A stretch of DNA of 64,000 nucleotides from Strigamia acuminata (GCA_949358305.1 OX442314.1:44710581-44774580); one strand, 5' to 3'. Shown: positions 42,101 through 54,895, counted from the stretch's first letter. The notes: generated by a model not told the origin, from the sequence alone. Translations and numbers: made by a program.

Positions 42101-42309
42101 GAATGATTCTAACCAGCCATACTTATTCTGTTAAAATTTTTCACTATTAATAAACAGCAATAAATGCCTTTTAGAAGAATTTATTTAAACAGTAAATGTA
42201 TTTTTTTATTGAAACATATTTTAGAAGTAGAGGGAGAATTTAGTTCAAGCCCAAATTAAATTTATTAATTTTAAAAAAAATTTGAAATTTATTGAAAGTG
42301 TTTTAATTT

Positions 42310-42564
42310 TTTTAAACAATTAGAACGTTCTTCTAGGAACATGGCACGGAGATGACGGGTGATGAAGAAACCGACCTCACGGACCCCGGTCCGTTGTCTG
42401 ACTAGGAATAGCTGCCTCACAGCCATCACCTTGAGAAAATGCACGCATGAACTCCTGGACACCATGAATAAAGTCCTATAACTCAAAACCGTCGTGTTCG
42501 TGTGTGTTGCGTCCAGCACCATGTGCCCTCTCCTGACCACGTGTTGGCTGTTTAAATACTCACA
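42310..42564 (+). mobile_element. Second diverged LTR fragment of the Gypsy-1 superfamily
   Basis: It shares GTGTGTTGCGTCCAGCACC, GACCACGTG and the terminal CTCACA with the Gypsy-1 LTR but differs in the body. The same sequence returns at about 47405-47595. Confidence 0.65.
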
Positions 42565-43140
42565 AGATTCCGTACCAAATATTGTTTTGAGTCGTGCAGA
42601 AATTTGTGATGAATTTTGGAAAATTTGAAATATTTTTTATTATTTTGTAACATTTATTCATTTTTAATACACAACTTATACAAAATGAAAGAAATAAACG
42701 CCGGTGTTTATTTGAAGCTTTAAGATACATTTATCTTTTAAAATACAATGATGCACGAACATAAAACAGACCATATTATTCGTTGCAAAGCTGTTTTGTA
42801 ATGTAGTAAATGCAGTAGTATTTAGTTGATTGATCCTCTGGGCTACCGTAAATATAAAGATTTGTTCTCTCCTAAGCAAATTCCCTTGTTTTCTGTGTGT
42901 GCGTCCCGTATCCATAACCTGAGGATGGAAGCATCGTGTTGAGTAGTTTCTCTACGGTTCTCTGAATTCGTCTTTATTTCACACACGGTTCAATCAGTGA
43001 ACCACTAATTTAATTTAATTTAAACTATTCGACGGAAATTTTGTAAGTATTTGAAATTAGTTTGAAATCTTTAAATCAAAAAAGGGTAAAAAACAATTTC
43101 GATTATTCCAGAACAAAGGCACGCGCCATTTTTCATAACA
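42397..43140 (+). repeat. Direct repeat A, first copy
   Basis: Matches 47409-48240 in the same orientation with scattered changes. It includes an LTR fragment, the ATAAACGCCGG motif and the AGTTGATTGATCCTCT region. Confidence 0.8.
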
Positions 43141-43149
43141 ACTCCAACA

Positions 43150-44160
43150 TCACGAGAAGCTGTTCCCTTTTTCAGGTTGTACTGCATCAAATTTTATAAA
43201 AATTAAAAGTAATGTGTACAGGGGTTATAATAATTCTTTGTGGTGAACCTGTGATTTGAATAAAGAAAACCGCGTTTGAAAGACGTGCCAGTTACGATTA
43301 AGGTCGTGCCATTAAAAAAAAAGGATTTGCTTCAATCCGTTTGGTTTTCTGTTTCAAGGAGAAAATCTATTCCACAATGTGTGGCCTAGCCAAGTTGCAT
43401 GCACAATTATCATGCATGGTACAGATTGCATACATGCCAATTGCATGTAAGTCTCGGATGCACAAGCTCCCACAACTGCAATGTTGAACTGGTTGTAGTG
43501 CATCAAATTTTATAAAAATAAAAAATAATATATACAGAGTTATAATAATGCTTTATGGTTAAATTTACTTACTTTGAAAGATATGAACTGGGAACATTCT
43601 ACTGTTGGACATTTTACAACAAATACGCCCGGAACGTGTAAAACGTTTAGGAATTCAAAGAAATTGTATTCTGCCGGTGTGACGAGGTTGCAGAAATTAT
43701 CACTGCCAATTTCGACGGAAAATGTAACTTAAATTTGGATAATTTCTTCATTCCGTTTTGTGATTTCGCTTTCAAAAAAAGATCTATCCTCACAATGTGT
43801 GGCCTAGCCACGTTACATGCACAATTATCATGTGTAGTACAGTGTACATACCAATTGCTTATGAGTCTTTTACAACTGCACTGTTGAATTGGTTGTACTG
43901 CATCAAATTTTATAAAAAATAAAAAATAATGTACAGGGTGTCCGGTCGAACACCTACCAGGTGAATCATTTCACAATCATGTTAATTTACAAAATCTTTT
44001 GATTTTGAATTTAAGTAAAGGACATGTGAGGAATTCAATGAAACATGTTAAATTTATGTCACATTGTTGCATCACTGTACAAGCTCTCACGTATAGGCTG
44101 GTTAATTGGTTGTACTGCATCAAATTTAATAAAAATAAAAAATATGAAAAATAATTAAAT
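43150..44160. repeat. Degenerate tandem units of 220-390 bases
   Basis: The word GTTGTACTGCATCAAATTTTA recurs at about 43183, 43493, 43883 and 44103. GTGTGGCCTAGCCA with a following ATGCACAATTATCATG recurs at 43380 and 43798. There is no coding signal. Confidence 0.65.
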
Positions 44161-45171
44161 TTTGAAATACACACAGTGCGAAGTCGCAGTTATGAATGTT
44201 AAACATATCAGCGAGAGCAACTTCGCTCCATCTAATATCGCGATATTGATATTTCGATGCCTTGTATTAGCAAAAATAAATTTAAACACTTTTAAAAAAA
44301 GAAAAGAAATTAAATTAAACAGTGGTATAAGAACTTATTACAACACTGGAAAAACAAAAAGTTTTAAGAAAAGAACTTATCTTAATGAACTGTTTGCACA
44401 CTATCACAATTCCTATCAGTTTGTAGAATAATTTACATAAAAATACAATTCCAGCAGTTTGTGCAGAATTAGTACATGCAAGTGCGATGAATAAAATGGT
44501 TGATACACAACACTTAAAGTCACCACAATATACACTACAACACTATTGACCCATTTACGTCCATGAGCACTTCTCCAATCATCGAAATGCACATTGCCCT
44601 TCTTCAAGATTCTTGTAACAATTGTTATCTTTTATTCAAGAAAATGATGGTTTTTTCATCAGCATCCTTTAGAATATTGGCTGAAGTTCAACATAACGGT
44701 GAACAGGATTTTCCAAGCCTTTCGATCCAAAATAAAGTGAGTTCTACTAGTAGACGCCTCGGGTCTCTGAGGGCAGATGTCCAAGCATACATTTCTAGGA
44801 ATGAGTTGGCAGATTTTTAAAAAAATAAATAAGATGAAAATAAATTGAAAAATAGGATAAAAGTTAAGTAAATTCAAATGGGCGTCGGGACCATGCACGT
44901 AGCAAGTTATTCAAAACTTTTTATTAAAAGGCTTAATTCTACTTCTTAATGTCATAAGGAAATTTAAAATCATAGAATAATATTTGTACATAATCCAGTA
45001 ATAATTTGAAATTTCCATCATGTCCTAGTTAATGTTAATCCTGCCGATAGCATCAAGTCTCACGGAATACAGAATGTGAGGGGTGACCAAGCATGGTCGG
45101 CCCACAGCTGTCACCATCTAATTGTCCAATCGACAGTGGTTGTATTTGGTGTATCTGGGAGATCTGGATCC
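44161..45171. other. No gene recognised
   Basis: Two short open frames (44162-44431 and 44563-44820, plus) show no domain and no splice context. A 240-base stretch near 45020-45160 is more GC-rich than its surroundings. Confidence 0.35.
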
Positions 45172-45870
45172 CAAAACTCAAATTAAATTTAAATCTAAAT
45201 TAACTTTATTCACAGGGTTGAATAAACTAACTCTTTATAAGAAACAAACTTAAATAAATGATAAGACACTTTATAAACAAACATAACTTAAATGGACATT
45301 CTCCGCTAGGAAACTGAGTGAACCAATCGTGTTGTAGTTTTAATCTACTGCCTCCAGTGATAACTTTGCGACAGCTTAGGCATCTAAAAAAATTTTAAAT
45401 AAATAAATAAGTGAAATGGGAAAATACTAAATATATACATATAAATAATAACTATGGCTAGAGGAAGTAGGCGCTAAAGGCGCCAGTCCCAATAGACAAA
45501 AAGATGTGCATGAATGAGCTAAATTCTTTGCTTGAATTCTAGAACAGAACTGAACTACAACCCATGGCCAAAAGTATTAGACCACACCAGCAAACAAACA
45601 TAAAATTTTATTCTTTATCCCATAACTTTGGAGTGGTAAATGATAGATATAAAAATCAAAATCCACTGGAAACACTTGTTTTTTCTCTACAAAACCAACT
45701 AAATAAACTTAAAGAAGTAGCACATTTAACCCGAAAAAGTTGTCCCGAAAAAATCTAACTGGTCAAAATTATTAGACGACGTAATTTTGAGGTCGAAAAT
45801 AATAGACCAGTCCACTTTATCACAGAATGAGACGTTATAATGCAAATTTTATTGCTTATCTGAATGATTG
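45172..45870 (+). repeat. Direct repeat B, first copy
   Basis: Matches 49533-50330 in the same orientation. It ends in the Tc1 terminus. The first copy lacks about 100 bases present in the second (near 49650-49750). Confidence 0.8.
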
Positions 45871-46400
45871 CTTATCTGAAAGGAGACTAAACAATTGTGA
45901 TCACCTGTAATCAAAAATAGCTGTACAACTGTGGTTAACTGAAGAGCATAAATTGAAGTGCTCTGATTAGACTAATACCAAGCTGCCCTGGACCAAATCA
46001 TGAAACTGAGTGGTTTTTTTCAGAAAATATGCAGTTCAACTTAGATGGTCTGGATAGTTACGGTAATTATTGGAAAGATTTAAGGAGAGCAGAGAAGTTT
46101 TCTCAGTAGGCAGAATGGTGGCAGATCTGTGATGTTTTGGGTGAAATTTGGGTGAAAATTACAGGCAAACTTCATAATAATGAAAGGATGGAAAGATTCA
46201 CAGAAGTTAAAGGAAGTGTCGAACATGTATTTGTTGCCATTTGGATGGAAAATTGTGGCAAAGGGTGTTTCAGCAGGACAATACTTACTGCATGGTCACT
46301 TTTGGTCTTCCCCGTCTGCTTTCAACTGAGGGCAACGCATCACAGTGAAGTTGCATCTTACAACCCGAAAACTGTCTGACTTATAAGTTATAGCAATAAA
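45560..46400 (+). pseudogene. Tc1/mariner transposase relic (catalytic part)
   Basis: It begins with a Tc1-like end (GGCCAAAAGTATTAGACCA). Between about 46020 and 46330, in shifting frames, the order of a Tc1 DDE transposase can be read: GLDSYG/YWKDLRR, a GRMV-type word, then WQRVFQQDN. Frameshifts and stops are frequent and the N-terminal region is missing. The other Tc1 copy, at 50.4 kb, keeps the part lost here. Confidence 0.65.
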
Positions 46401-47404
46401 TATAGAAAATTGTTTTCTGGGCCAAAAATGCTCGGAAATTAACCTAAAAAGTTACGATCTATCTCTTTGTGGTCTAAATTGAACAAAGTGACTAAAAGGT
46501 TTTTCAGAATAAACTATCTTTTTTATTAAAATAAAGTGATGATAATAACCAGCTTCCTGATCGCATGGCGGGCCGAATCTAACGCGTCGGAGCGGAGAGT
46601 AGTTCTAGCTGCTTGCGTCTGGTTGCGGTCGCGGTCGACTGGATGTTCATTCTACATACGTGGGCCGCATTGGACCGCGCGTGTCACCACGGCCTAGTGT
46701 TACGGTGGATGAAAAGGTGCTCAAACTTACACGGTGGACATGAACCGGTTGTCACAGGAACGATGTCCTGTCTGTCTGTCCCCGTGTTGATTCGCCGGCA
46801 CGAGAATCAGTCCGTCATGGCCTAGACAAAACAAAGAGAAAATACAACTTTTATTAATGAACAAATGAAACCAATAATTACTTCTGTGACAGATGGTCAC
46901 CACTTGTAGGTTTTGCAGGTCTTGGATGATGGAAAGAGGGGGGGGGTGAGGCTGGTTACACCAGCGTGTACATTGGTCTAACCCACTACCACAAGTGTTG
47001 TAGTTGGGTTGTTGACAGATTTGGGCGCCGGAAACGGAACGTGAAAAAGCAATTGACAGAATGACATTCACCGAAATTACAAACTGTTGATGTCGAAGCA
47101 GTGACGTCGAAGCAAGCAAGCTGTTTTCTTTTCTTTCCATCACATTTCATTTTAGTATATTTTATATTATATTATCAATCTATTTATTTCTATTTCTATA
47201 AATGTTTTTATTTCTATAATTGTAAAATTATTGTGACCCCAGGAGGGAGAATGTGGGGTGGAATCTATCATATTCCTAAAAAAGAAAAAAAAATAGAAAA
47301 AGAGAAAAAAAAGAAAAAGAAAAAATAATAATAAAATTCCAAAACCAATTCCAATTATAACAACAAAACATCCGCAGAACGATAATATCTAGGATTACCA
47401 TGTG
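46401..47404. other. No gene recognised; one GC-rich patch
   Basis: The 250 bases at 46560-46820 are distinctly GC-rich and open in frame for 70 codons without a known domain. The rest is AT-rich, ending in an A-rich low-complexity tract at 47277-47335. Confidence 0.35.
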
Positions 47405-48250
47405 TGTAGGTTGTCTGACTAGGAATAGCTGTCTCACAGCCATCAGCCTATCACCTTGGGAAAATGCACGCACGAACTCCTGGACACCATGAATAAAGTC
47501 TTATACTGTAACTCAAAACCATAGTGTCTCTGTGTGTTGCGTTCAGCACCATGTGCCCTCTCATGACCACGTGTTGGCTGTTCAAACACTCTCAAGACTC
47601 CGAACTAAATATTATTTTCACTCGTGCAGAAATTTGTGGTGAATTATAGAAATTTGAAATATTTTTTATTATTTTGTAACAACATTTATTCATTTTTAAT
47701 ACACAGGAAATACAAAATAAATAAATAAACGCCGGGTGTTCATTTGAAGCTTTATGATTCATTTATCTTCCAAAATGCAATGAAGCACCAACACGAACTA
47801 AATGTTCGCATAATTATTTTGAAATATTGATAACGAGATTGTGACAGTAAAACAGACCATATCATTCGTTGCAAAGCTGTTTTGTAATATAGTAAATGCA
47901 GTAGTATTTAGTTGATTGATCCTCTAGGCGACCGTAAATATAAAGATTTGTTCTCTCTTCAGCAACTTTCCTTGTTTTCTGTGTGTGAGCCCGTATCCAT
48001 AACCACTTTGAACCTGAGGAAGGAAGGAAGGAAGCATCGTCGCGAGTAGTTTTTCTACGGTTTTCTGAATTCGTCTTTGTTTCACAAACGGTTCAATCAG
48101 TGAACCCCTAATTTCATTTAATTTAAACTATTCGACGAAAATTTGGTAAGTATTTGACGTTTGAAATCTTTAAATGAAAAAAAGAGTAAAAACTAACAAT
48201 TTTCATTATTCCAGAACAAGGACACGCGCCATTTTGCCTAACAACTCCAA
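47405..48250 (+). repeat. Direct repeat A, second copy
   Basis: Second copy of 42397-43140, about 5.0 kb downstream, with an extra roughly 90 bases at about 47780-47870. Confidence 0.8.
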
Positions 48251-49272
48251 AATCACGAGAAGCTGTTTGCTTTTTCTCTTTTCGGTGTCACTTACTGAGA
48301 TAACGAGCTGGTGGAACAAAACGAGTCGAAAATGTCCGTAAAATAGACTGAAAAGCTTAATTTTTTAATTACATAATTTACGGCAAAAACACATTGTTTT
48401 TACACTGTGAAATTAGTTTATTTTAAAAAAAATGGTAAAAAACCTTAGAAAAATCGTTTTGATAAAAAAATTTTTTTTTGCTTCTGATATCGACAGTTTT
48501 CACATTCATAATTTTTTTTTTTTTCAAAATTATTTATGGGTGTATTCAAATTGCTTGCTCTGTTTTCAGCACGTTTGCAATGGTTGATTGGTTCAGGGGG
48601 TGTAAAATCCAACTCTCTATCTCCACGTGGTCACCCCTGGATAAACTGAGCACATGACTTGTCTCAGTGAAACCAGAAGAGAGCTCTGGTCATTTGCAAA
48701 TAATTTACTGCATTTTATTCTTATTTTTGAACCATTCCTTGTATTTATTTCAGTCTATTCCTCCATGAATGTGGCATTTACGTGATTGTATTGTACGCCT
48801 GCATTCCTCCATGAATGTGGCATCTACATGTCTTACAATTTCCTGTATTTTGGTGTTTTATACAATTTGTTACAGTATTTATACAGGACAATTTAATTTT
48901 GGTTAAACCCAAGTTTCCACAAATATGAATTTGATTTATAAAATATTCAATTTGTTTGGCTGATACGTTCCTACGTCTTGAACATAAATTCTGCTTCTTT
49001 CTTTACAATCCACTTCAGTAAATAGTTGAAATTTATTTGTCACGAAAATGACTTAAGTTGGCTGCTTTCAAGAGGAGAAAAGTGAGTTGAGAAATCAAAT
49101 CATACAAAACTACACTACTGATAAAAATGCCAATATAAATCCATGATGCATCATGCATAATTATTTAAAAGTTATAAATAAATTAAAAATAACATTAGTA
49201 TCAATTATTTTCTCTGATACTAGTGCGAGCACACACTCTTAAGTTCTCCAGAATTTTGGGAATTGGTTTTAT
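48251..49272. other. No gene recognised
   Basis: AT-rich sequence with a 21-base direct repeat (ATTCCTCCATGAATGTGGCAT at about 48760 and 48812). Nothing else is supported. Confidence 0.35.
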
Positions 49273-49540
49273 TCAGGATTTAAACCTCTTCCACACACGG
49301 TAAAAGTTCCTACTCAAATAGCCGCGTCCGTCACAAGCTCGGTTTCGGCGGATCAATTTCGACGCCGTGTCCTGGACATACTGGACAAATTTCATAGTTC
49401 GGGTATCCCTGCTCAAGTGGATCGTCTGGATGAAAGTTCGGAAATTTTGGCTGTCCACTAGCATGAAGTGGAGGATCTTTGTAGTTCTTGGGGTATTTCC
49501 GTCAGGAAAATCCTCATTCGAGTTATCAAAACTCAAATTA
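49273..49540 (-). pseudogene. Relic of a Gypsy ORF3 N-terminus (DnaJ-like zinc module), frameshifted
   Basis: Read on the minus strand, one frame gives YEICPVCPGHGVE followed by a stop, and the neighbouring frame gives ACDGRGYL and a WKRF word. Together these match the first cysteine pair and the second half of the zinc module of the 724-aa ORF3 at 58965-56791 (EICPVCSGHGME ... CRACNGNGDL). A small deletion between the cysteine pairs explains the frame change. It is flanked by repeat B, and no pol is seen nearby. Confidence 0.75.
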
Positions 49541-50330
49541 AATTTAAATCTAAATTAACTTTATTCACAGGGTTTAATAAACTAACTCTTTACAAGAAAC
49601 AAACTTAAATAAATGATAAGACATTTTATAAACAAACATAACTTAATTTACAACCAAGAAACCTTAAACTAAACAAAATGACAATCAGAATGTCTCTTAA
49701 GCCTATGGTAGGAAGTTCGATAAACTTGTACACACAATTCTAATTTCCTGGCGACAAAATGGACATTCTCTGCTAGGAAACTGACAAGTGAGTGAACCAA
49801 TCATGTTGTAGTTTTAATCTACTGCCTCCAGTGATAACTTTGCGACAGCTTAGGCATCTAAAAAATTTTGAATAAATAAATAAATGAAATGGGAAAATAC
49901 TAAATATATACATATAAATGATAACTATGGCTAGAGGAAGTAAGCGCTAAAGGCGCCAGTCCCAATAGACAAAAGGATGTGCTTGAATGAGCTAAATTCT
50001 TTGCTTGAATTCCAGAAGAGAACTGAACTACAACCCACGGCCAAAAGTATTAGACCACCCCAGCAAACAAACATAAAATTTTATTCTTAATCCTATAACT
50101 TTGGAGTGGTAAATAATAGATATAAAAATCAAAATGCACTGGAAACACCTGTTTTTTCTCTACAAAACCAACTAAATAAACTTAAAGAAGTAGCACATTT
50201 AACCCGAAAAAGTTGTCACGAAATAATCTAACTGGTCAAAATTATTAGACGACGTAATTTTGAGGTAAAAAATATTAGACCAGTCCACTTTATCACAGAA
50301 TGAGACATTATAATGCAAATTTTATTGCTT
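49533..50330 (+). repeat. Direct repeat B, second copy
   Basis: Second copy of 45172-45870, about 4.4 kb downstream, same orientation. Confidence 0.8.
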
Positions 50331-50480
50331 ATCTAAATGATGTTAACAATATTCATAACTGACCATTGTTTGATAACTTCATTTCACTGCCATCATGGCC
50401 AAAACTAAGGAACTTTCAGATGACCTATGGGAGAAAGAGCTGATTCATCTTGCTGCACGGATAGTTTTCTAAATGAATGG
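50035..50480 (+). pseudogene. Tc1/mariner relic keeping the transposase N-terminus
   Basis: The Tc1-like end (GGCCAAAAGTATTAGACCA) is followed at 50395 by an ATG opening MAKTKELSDDLWEKE, the usual first residues of a Tc1 transposase DNA-binding domain. The frame stops after about 25 codons. The catalytic part is absent here. Confidence 0.65.
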
Positions 50481-50819
50481 GTGCATACCTGGTAGCCACA
50501 CCAGGCTGTGGAAGCGTAAATCATACCGAACTACTCACTAATAATGAGCGGAACACTTAATAAAGTGTGTCTCTGCACTTTAGCACACTGACAAATGGCA
50601 GTTGGTTATCCAATGTTGTGGACCAAATGAAACAACTATTTAAAAGCATAAAATAATATATTTAATAATAAAGAACTTACATTAGCTTGGGAAAATATAT
50701 TAAGAGGTTGGCTTATAGGCACTGCCATCTTGGCATTAAAAACAAGCAAGGCAAAGTGGCACGCTCTAGTGTCGCCTGTATAAACATAAGAAAAAGAAGC
50801 AGTAGTGAGTGCATCATGT

Positions 50820-51240
50820 CCTAAAATAAAAAGACTAAATGGACCAAAAATACTGTAATTTTTGTCAAAATAAACCAAACTGACTGAAATATGTGTCAAA
50901 ACTGAACAAATTGAATGAAATAATTTTCTGAATGAAATAAAAGTACTGAAAAATATGCACAAATGGATCCAAAACTTCTCAAAAAATTGTAAAATTGGAA
51001 CCCAAACTTCATAAATTAATGTTCAAATTGAACAAACTGACTAAAAAAAGTGACAAAATTGACCAAAACGACTTAAACAAATGTTTAAACTGAACAAAAT
51101 GGCTACAAAAATATAGAATAATAACTGTCTAAATTGAACAAAACGGCTACAATAAAGGTCTAAATGGAACCAAAACTTATTATTTAAATATCTAAATTGA
51201 ACAAAATGACTACAATAAAGGTCTAAATGGAACCAAAACA
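50820..51240. repeat. Degenerate minisatellite built on AAATTGAACAAAATGACTAC
   Basis: Units of about 30-70 bases (TGAACAAAATGGCTACAA, TCTAAATGGAACCAAAAC) recur with gaps. A related phrase occurs near 46480, after the other Tc1 copy. Confidence 0.6.
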
Positions 51241-51244
51241 AATC

Positions 51245-51616
51245 TGCCCACGCATCGGCGGTCGCCTTAAACGCGTTCATTCGCCAACTCGCCGACTCGT
51301 CTCGAAGGACGTCCGCGACGTACCGGGCGCAAACGTCCTCCCCGCGAGCCAGGTTCTCCTTGACCGAGTAGACGGAGCCCCTACGAAAGAAATTCGGAAT
51401 TAGTTCGACGAAAAACGAACAACGCCGAAAAACCTACCGCAGTCTGGAGCTGGGGTTATCGCGACAGCCGCTGAAGACGAAGTTTTCGGGTCGGTCGCGT
51501 CGTTTGACCCACGGCAGCCCCATGCACTGTTCGTGCACTGAACAGGACACGCGACGCATTGGACCCGCGAGCCGGTCACTTTTAGACAGTAGAGGCTGTC
51601 ACAACCGGGTTTCTAG
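51245..51616 (-). CDS. Unrecognised GC-rich two-exon segment
   Basis: The base composition rises sharply here. On the minus strand, an AG at 51617 opens a segment to 51438; GTAGGTTT starts a 57-base intron (51437-51381) that ends TTTCGTAG, and a second open segment reaches about 51245. Two frames are open across the splice: a cysteine-rich one starting PGCDSLYCLKV, and one starting at an ATG with SVHEQCMGLPW and continuing VYSVKENLARGED. I recognise no family. The second looks more protein-like. Left of 51245 the sequence turns into minisatellite, so the gene is probably truncated. Confidence 0.4.
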
Positions 51617-52576
51617 AAGGCATTTACCTTATTTTGATTCTTCTAAAAAAAAGTAATCATAATTAATTGCAATAACATTTATTAAAATAAAGGAGAAAAC
51701 AGGGAGAAAACACTCAAATGAAATCAAAATTTCAATACAAAAAATCAACAATCAATAAAAAATAAAATAAAAAATACTCTCGTAAATAAAAATGCAGTAA
51801 CATTTATTAAAACTCAATAAAATTCTTCAATATCAATAAAATGCAATAAAGATGGGAGGTCATTAAAAACTAGCAAAGTTAACTTTTGGGTATCTAAAGT
51901 TACCCGTAGATGGCAGTCACAATTATGATTGTTCCTGGAAAACTGTGATAATATCTTTTTGGCGCAAGTAATTTACATTACTTGGTCGGGAAAATACATG
52001 TCAAACTTCCAACATGCGAGAAATAAGTTTAACAAGTGTATTAAAAGTGAATTTCTTCTGGAGTTTTATTGTGTACCGACGACTTGCAAAGATTTCTGCG
52101 ACAAGCAAATCCTACATTCGTGGTTTGGCATCCCAGCCGGTTTACGGCATAGCTCAGCCGCGTAACAATATCTTACATAAAAGATTCAAAGATTCCTGCA
52201 TGATGCAGGCAATATAAAAATACAATTAGAAAAGAACTAAGTGGGAATCTATGGTGTAGCAAGGTACTGGGTCTGTGTGGACAAATTTGACCACACACCT
52301 ATTTTAATTCCCATCTGCCAGTGAGCAAGGCAACCTGCTGGCTCTTCCAACTGCATTGGCCACTTTAGGGCTTGGTAATCTGTCTGGACCTTGTGAAACT
52401 GTGCCGCCACGCCGAGCCACGCCACGCCTGATGCGCAGTTGGCAGTGTGCTGTGAATTGCTGGGAGAAATCTGGTCTCGAAATCAGTAATGATTGTTGTG
52501 TCTGGTGTACGGATTAGATTTAAGCTCACCACCTAACGCAGAAGCTCTTTGTACGCCGCTTGGGTGTTCCTTTTTC
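51617..52576. other. No gene recognised
   Basis: AT-rich to about 51880. A 67-codon plus-strand open frame at 52014-52217 has no domain. GC rises after 52300 without a recognisable product. Confidence 0.35.
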
Positions 52577-53535
52577 TCAGTGCATACAATAGTGGAAATA
52601 CGTATCCACCAGATTTAAAGAATATTGTAAATAACTGATAGAACATTCCAGGCACCATTTATCTGGAAGGATGTGCAGTTGGTTACTGCATCTATCTGCA
52701 AAAACCAACATTTCGACCCCATCAGTCAAGAATACACCATCCCTGACTGTTTGGCCTTTCGGCATCGTTGACAGAAGATCAGCAACTTCGGTGCATGTAT
52801 CTGGCATAGTTGGAAACATTAAACGGCGCCTCTTGCTCATCATCGGCTCCATTCGTCTGTAAGTGATCGCATAAGCCGGGCGCTGCAAGGTGTGCAACAC
52901 TTAATGTGTCTGCCGGGCAACAGAACTGCTGTGAGGCAGATGATGCACATGTAATAATCATCTTGTTCAGTGGTTGCAACTACTTCTGGAACTAGTTCTG
53001 TTGGTGAAACTTCTGGAACTTGCATTTCTACCTCCATGTCTTCAACTTCTGCAGCAGCCACTGCTGCTGTGTCCGGAACCAATAAGTTCTGTCGCCAAGC
53101 CCTCTCTCTGACCTGCTGGCGATTCGCAACACGTACTCAGTTAATCAGTTTTCACATGCAAAGTTTTCGAAGTTAGGTGCTGCGTTTAGCAATCAAACCA
53201 GGAATTGAGAAATATATAGGAAGTTATACTTGAAGCCAACAACAATAGAAATCACTTTGTGATCATGTAATGCACACTTCAATGCCCCTCCTCGTTATGG
53301 CAACTGGCCCTGCTGCAAGCCTTTCAGGAATGTTATCTGCAGGTAAGGATGGGATGTGCCACAACGCTTGACAGTAGTAAAACCAGCACTCCTGGTTGCA
53401 CGCATTAGGAAAAACGTGCTGAATCATGGGGAGCAGACCACTCTCGAAGTCTGTATTGAAATTAAGGCTCGACGTCAGCTTGCTGATGACGGTAGATTTA
53501 CGGATCACAGCGAATCTCGAAGAAGGTTTTAACAT
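52577..53535 (-). pseudogene. MULE-type transposase relic with RING-like end
   Basis: On the minus strand, 53535-53263 contains NTDFESGL, VFPNA and CWFYYCQALW, which follow the Mutator-like (MULE) transposase pattern of acidic residue, FP, then Cx2H; here the histidine is tyrosine. Next, 53082-52840 has an acidic stretch and a cysteine cluster (MCIICL ... HIKCC) like the RING found at the end of some arthropod MULE proteins. Then 52900-52577 resembles the N-terminal part of such a transposase (TDGVEMLVFAD), out of the normal order. Frames do not join, so this is probably two overlapping fossils. Confidence 0.45.
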
Positions 53536-53787
53536 TCGGCGTTCACTGTTGATTGACTACGTTCTTCAGCCGGGAATCTCCCGCTACGTTATAGGGTTCA
53601 ACCCCAGATTCCTCGCACCACGGTCAGGCTTATCAGACTTATCTTGAAGCTCTACGGCTTCACTGTCTCCTTCATACTTCGCTGGACTTGCTCGGCCACA
53701 CGTCGCCATTCCTGCACTGCTTTTTCCCGCCCGCCAGAGTTTCGCGCTGCCTCGAGCACGTAGCGATTTACGCGGACGACATCATTC

Positions 53788-54895
53788 TGTTGGAAACTAT
53801 CCTTATTACTATTCAATTGTATTGTAATTAACCGAAATAAACTTTGTATTCATTTTCCTTTTTTAAACAATTATCCTTCTTATTTTAAAACCCTTAGACA
53901 AACCATTAACAGTCCATTTTAGATATAACGCCCCGTCGTGGCATCCAACTGCTTTCCACAGATTGAACGTCGGGACCTTTCTCACTTAACGATTCTTTAG
54001 TGATTAAAACAATTGGGGTTCGCAGGAACGCAACAATATTCATTAATCATATAATCAATATATCAGTAAACTCTAAATGAAATAAAACTTATCAGTATTA
54101 CGATTTGTCGCGCTCAACTCGGTCTATCGCTAATACGTGGTATGAGTCACTCTCTAATCTCGCAATACCGCTTTAATCAAGCGGTTACCCAAAGAATGTG
54201 AAACGGCAAACAATGTAAAAGGTTGTTACGAATCAACTTAGATGTTTAATTGATTTGATCTGAATTTGCGCGCAAAGTGATGTTAGCGCAAATCAGCGGG
54301 CAAAGTTCGTAGATTTACTCTGTTTGTGCCATCGTCATATGCGGATATCGGACGGTGAATAAACCTAACTCGCTGTAACACACATTATTTATATTCGACG
54401 GGCTCAGTCTCACGTTGTGGGTCTTTACGTTTAAAAAGAATGAGTATGCGCAGTGATATTCGTATGCGGGTGGGCGTAGGATGTCACAGGCATGCGAAGG
54501 GATAAAAGGTGGGCAAAAAGAGGCGCTATTAAGTGTTAAATTAGAAGGGGCGCGTGTTAAAGCGCAAAATAAAGATTGACAAACTCAATTCAATCTAAGA
54601 GGTGTTAACTCGTTGAAAGAGGTATGAGAAGTGTGTGTTATGGATAAAAGTAGCGACCAGGTAAACATGAGTCATGTGACCAGGTCGATTGGAGTGGGTG
54701 AGGGGGTGGAAGGTATAAAATAAAGTTAATTGTTGAAAATAATAAGATGCGCGCAATGAAGCTGCGCATATATTTAGAGATGATTCATCGATGTTAGATG
54801 AAAAGAAAGATTGGGAAAAAATAAGAAAACTTAAGATTGGGTCAGTCTAAGTCAGAAATGAATAAAAAAGAAGGGTGGGTAACCTGCCCGTGACA
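53788..54895 (-). repeat. Gypsy-3 3' LTR (left border tentative)
   Basis: The right border is fixed by the polypurine tract and reads TGTCACGGGC on the minus strand. The left border is placed at TGTTGGAAAC, giving TGT...ACA ends and 1108 bases; the second LTR that would prove this is outside the window. Confidence 0.6.

Noticed and set aside
53760-53792. YADDIIL word on the plus strand, like a non-LTR reverse transcriptase active site
   Set aside because: No other reverse transcriptase motif was found upstream in that frame, and the opposite strand is also open; it is probably chance or a tiny remnant.
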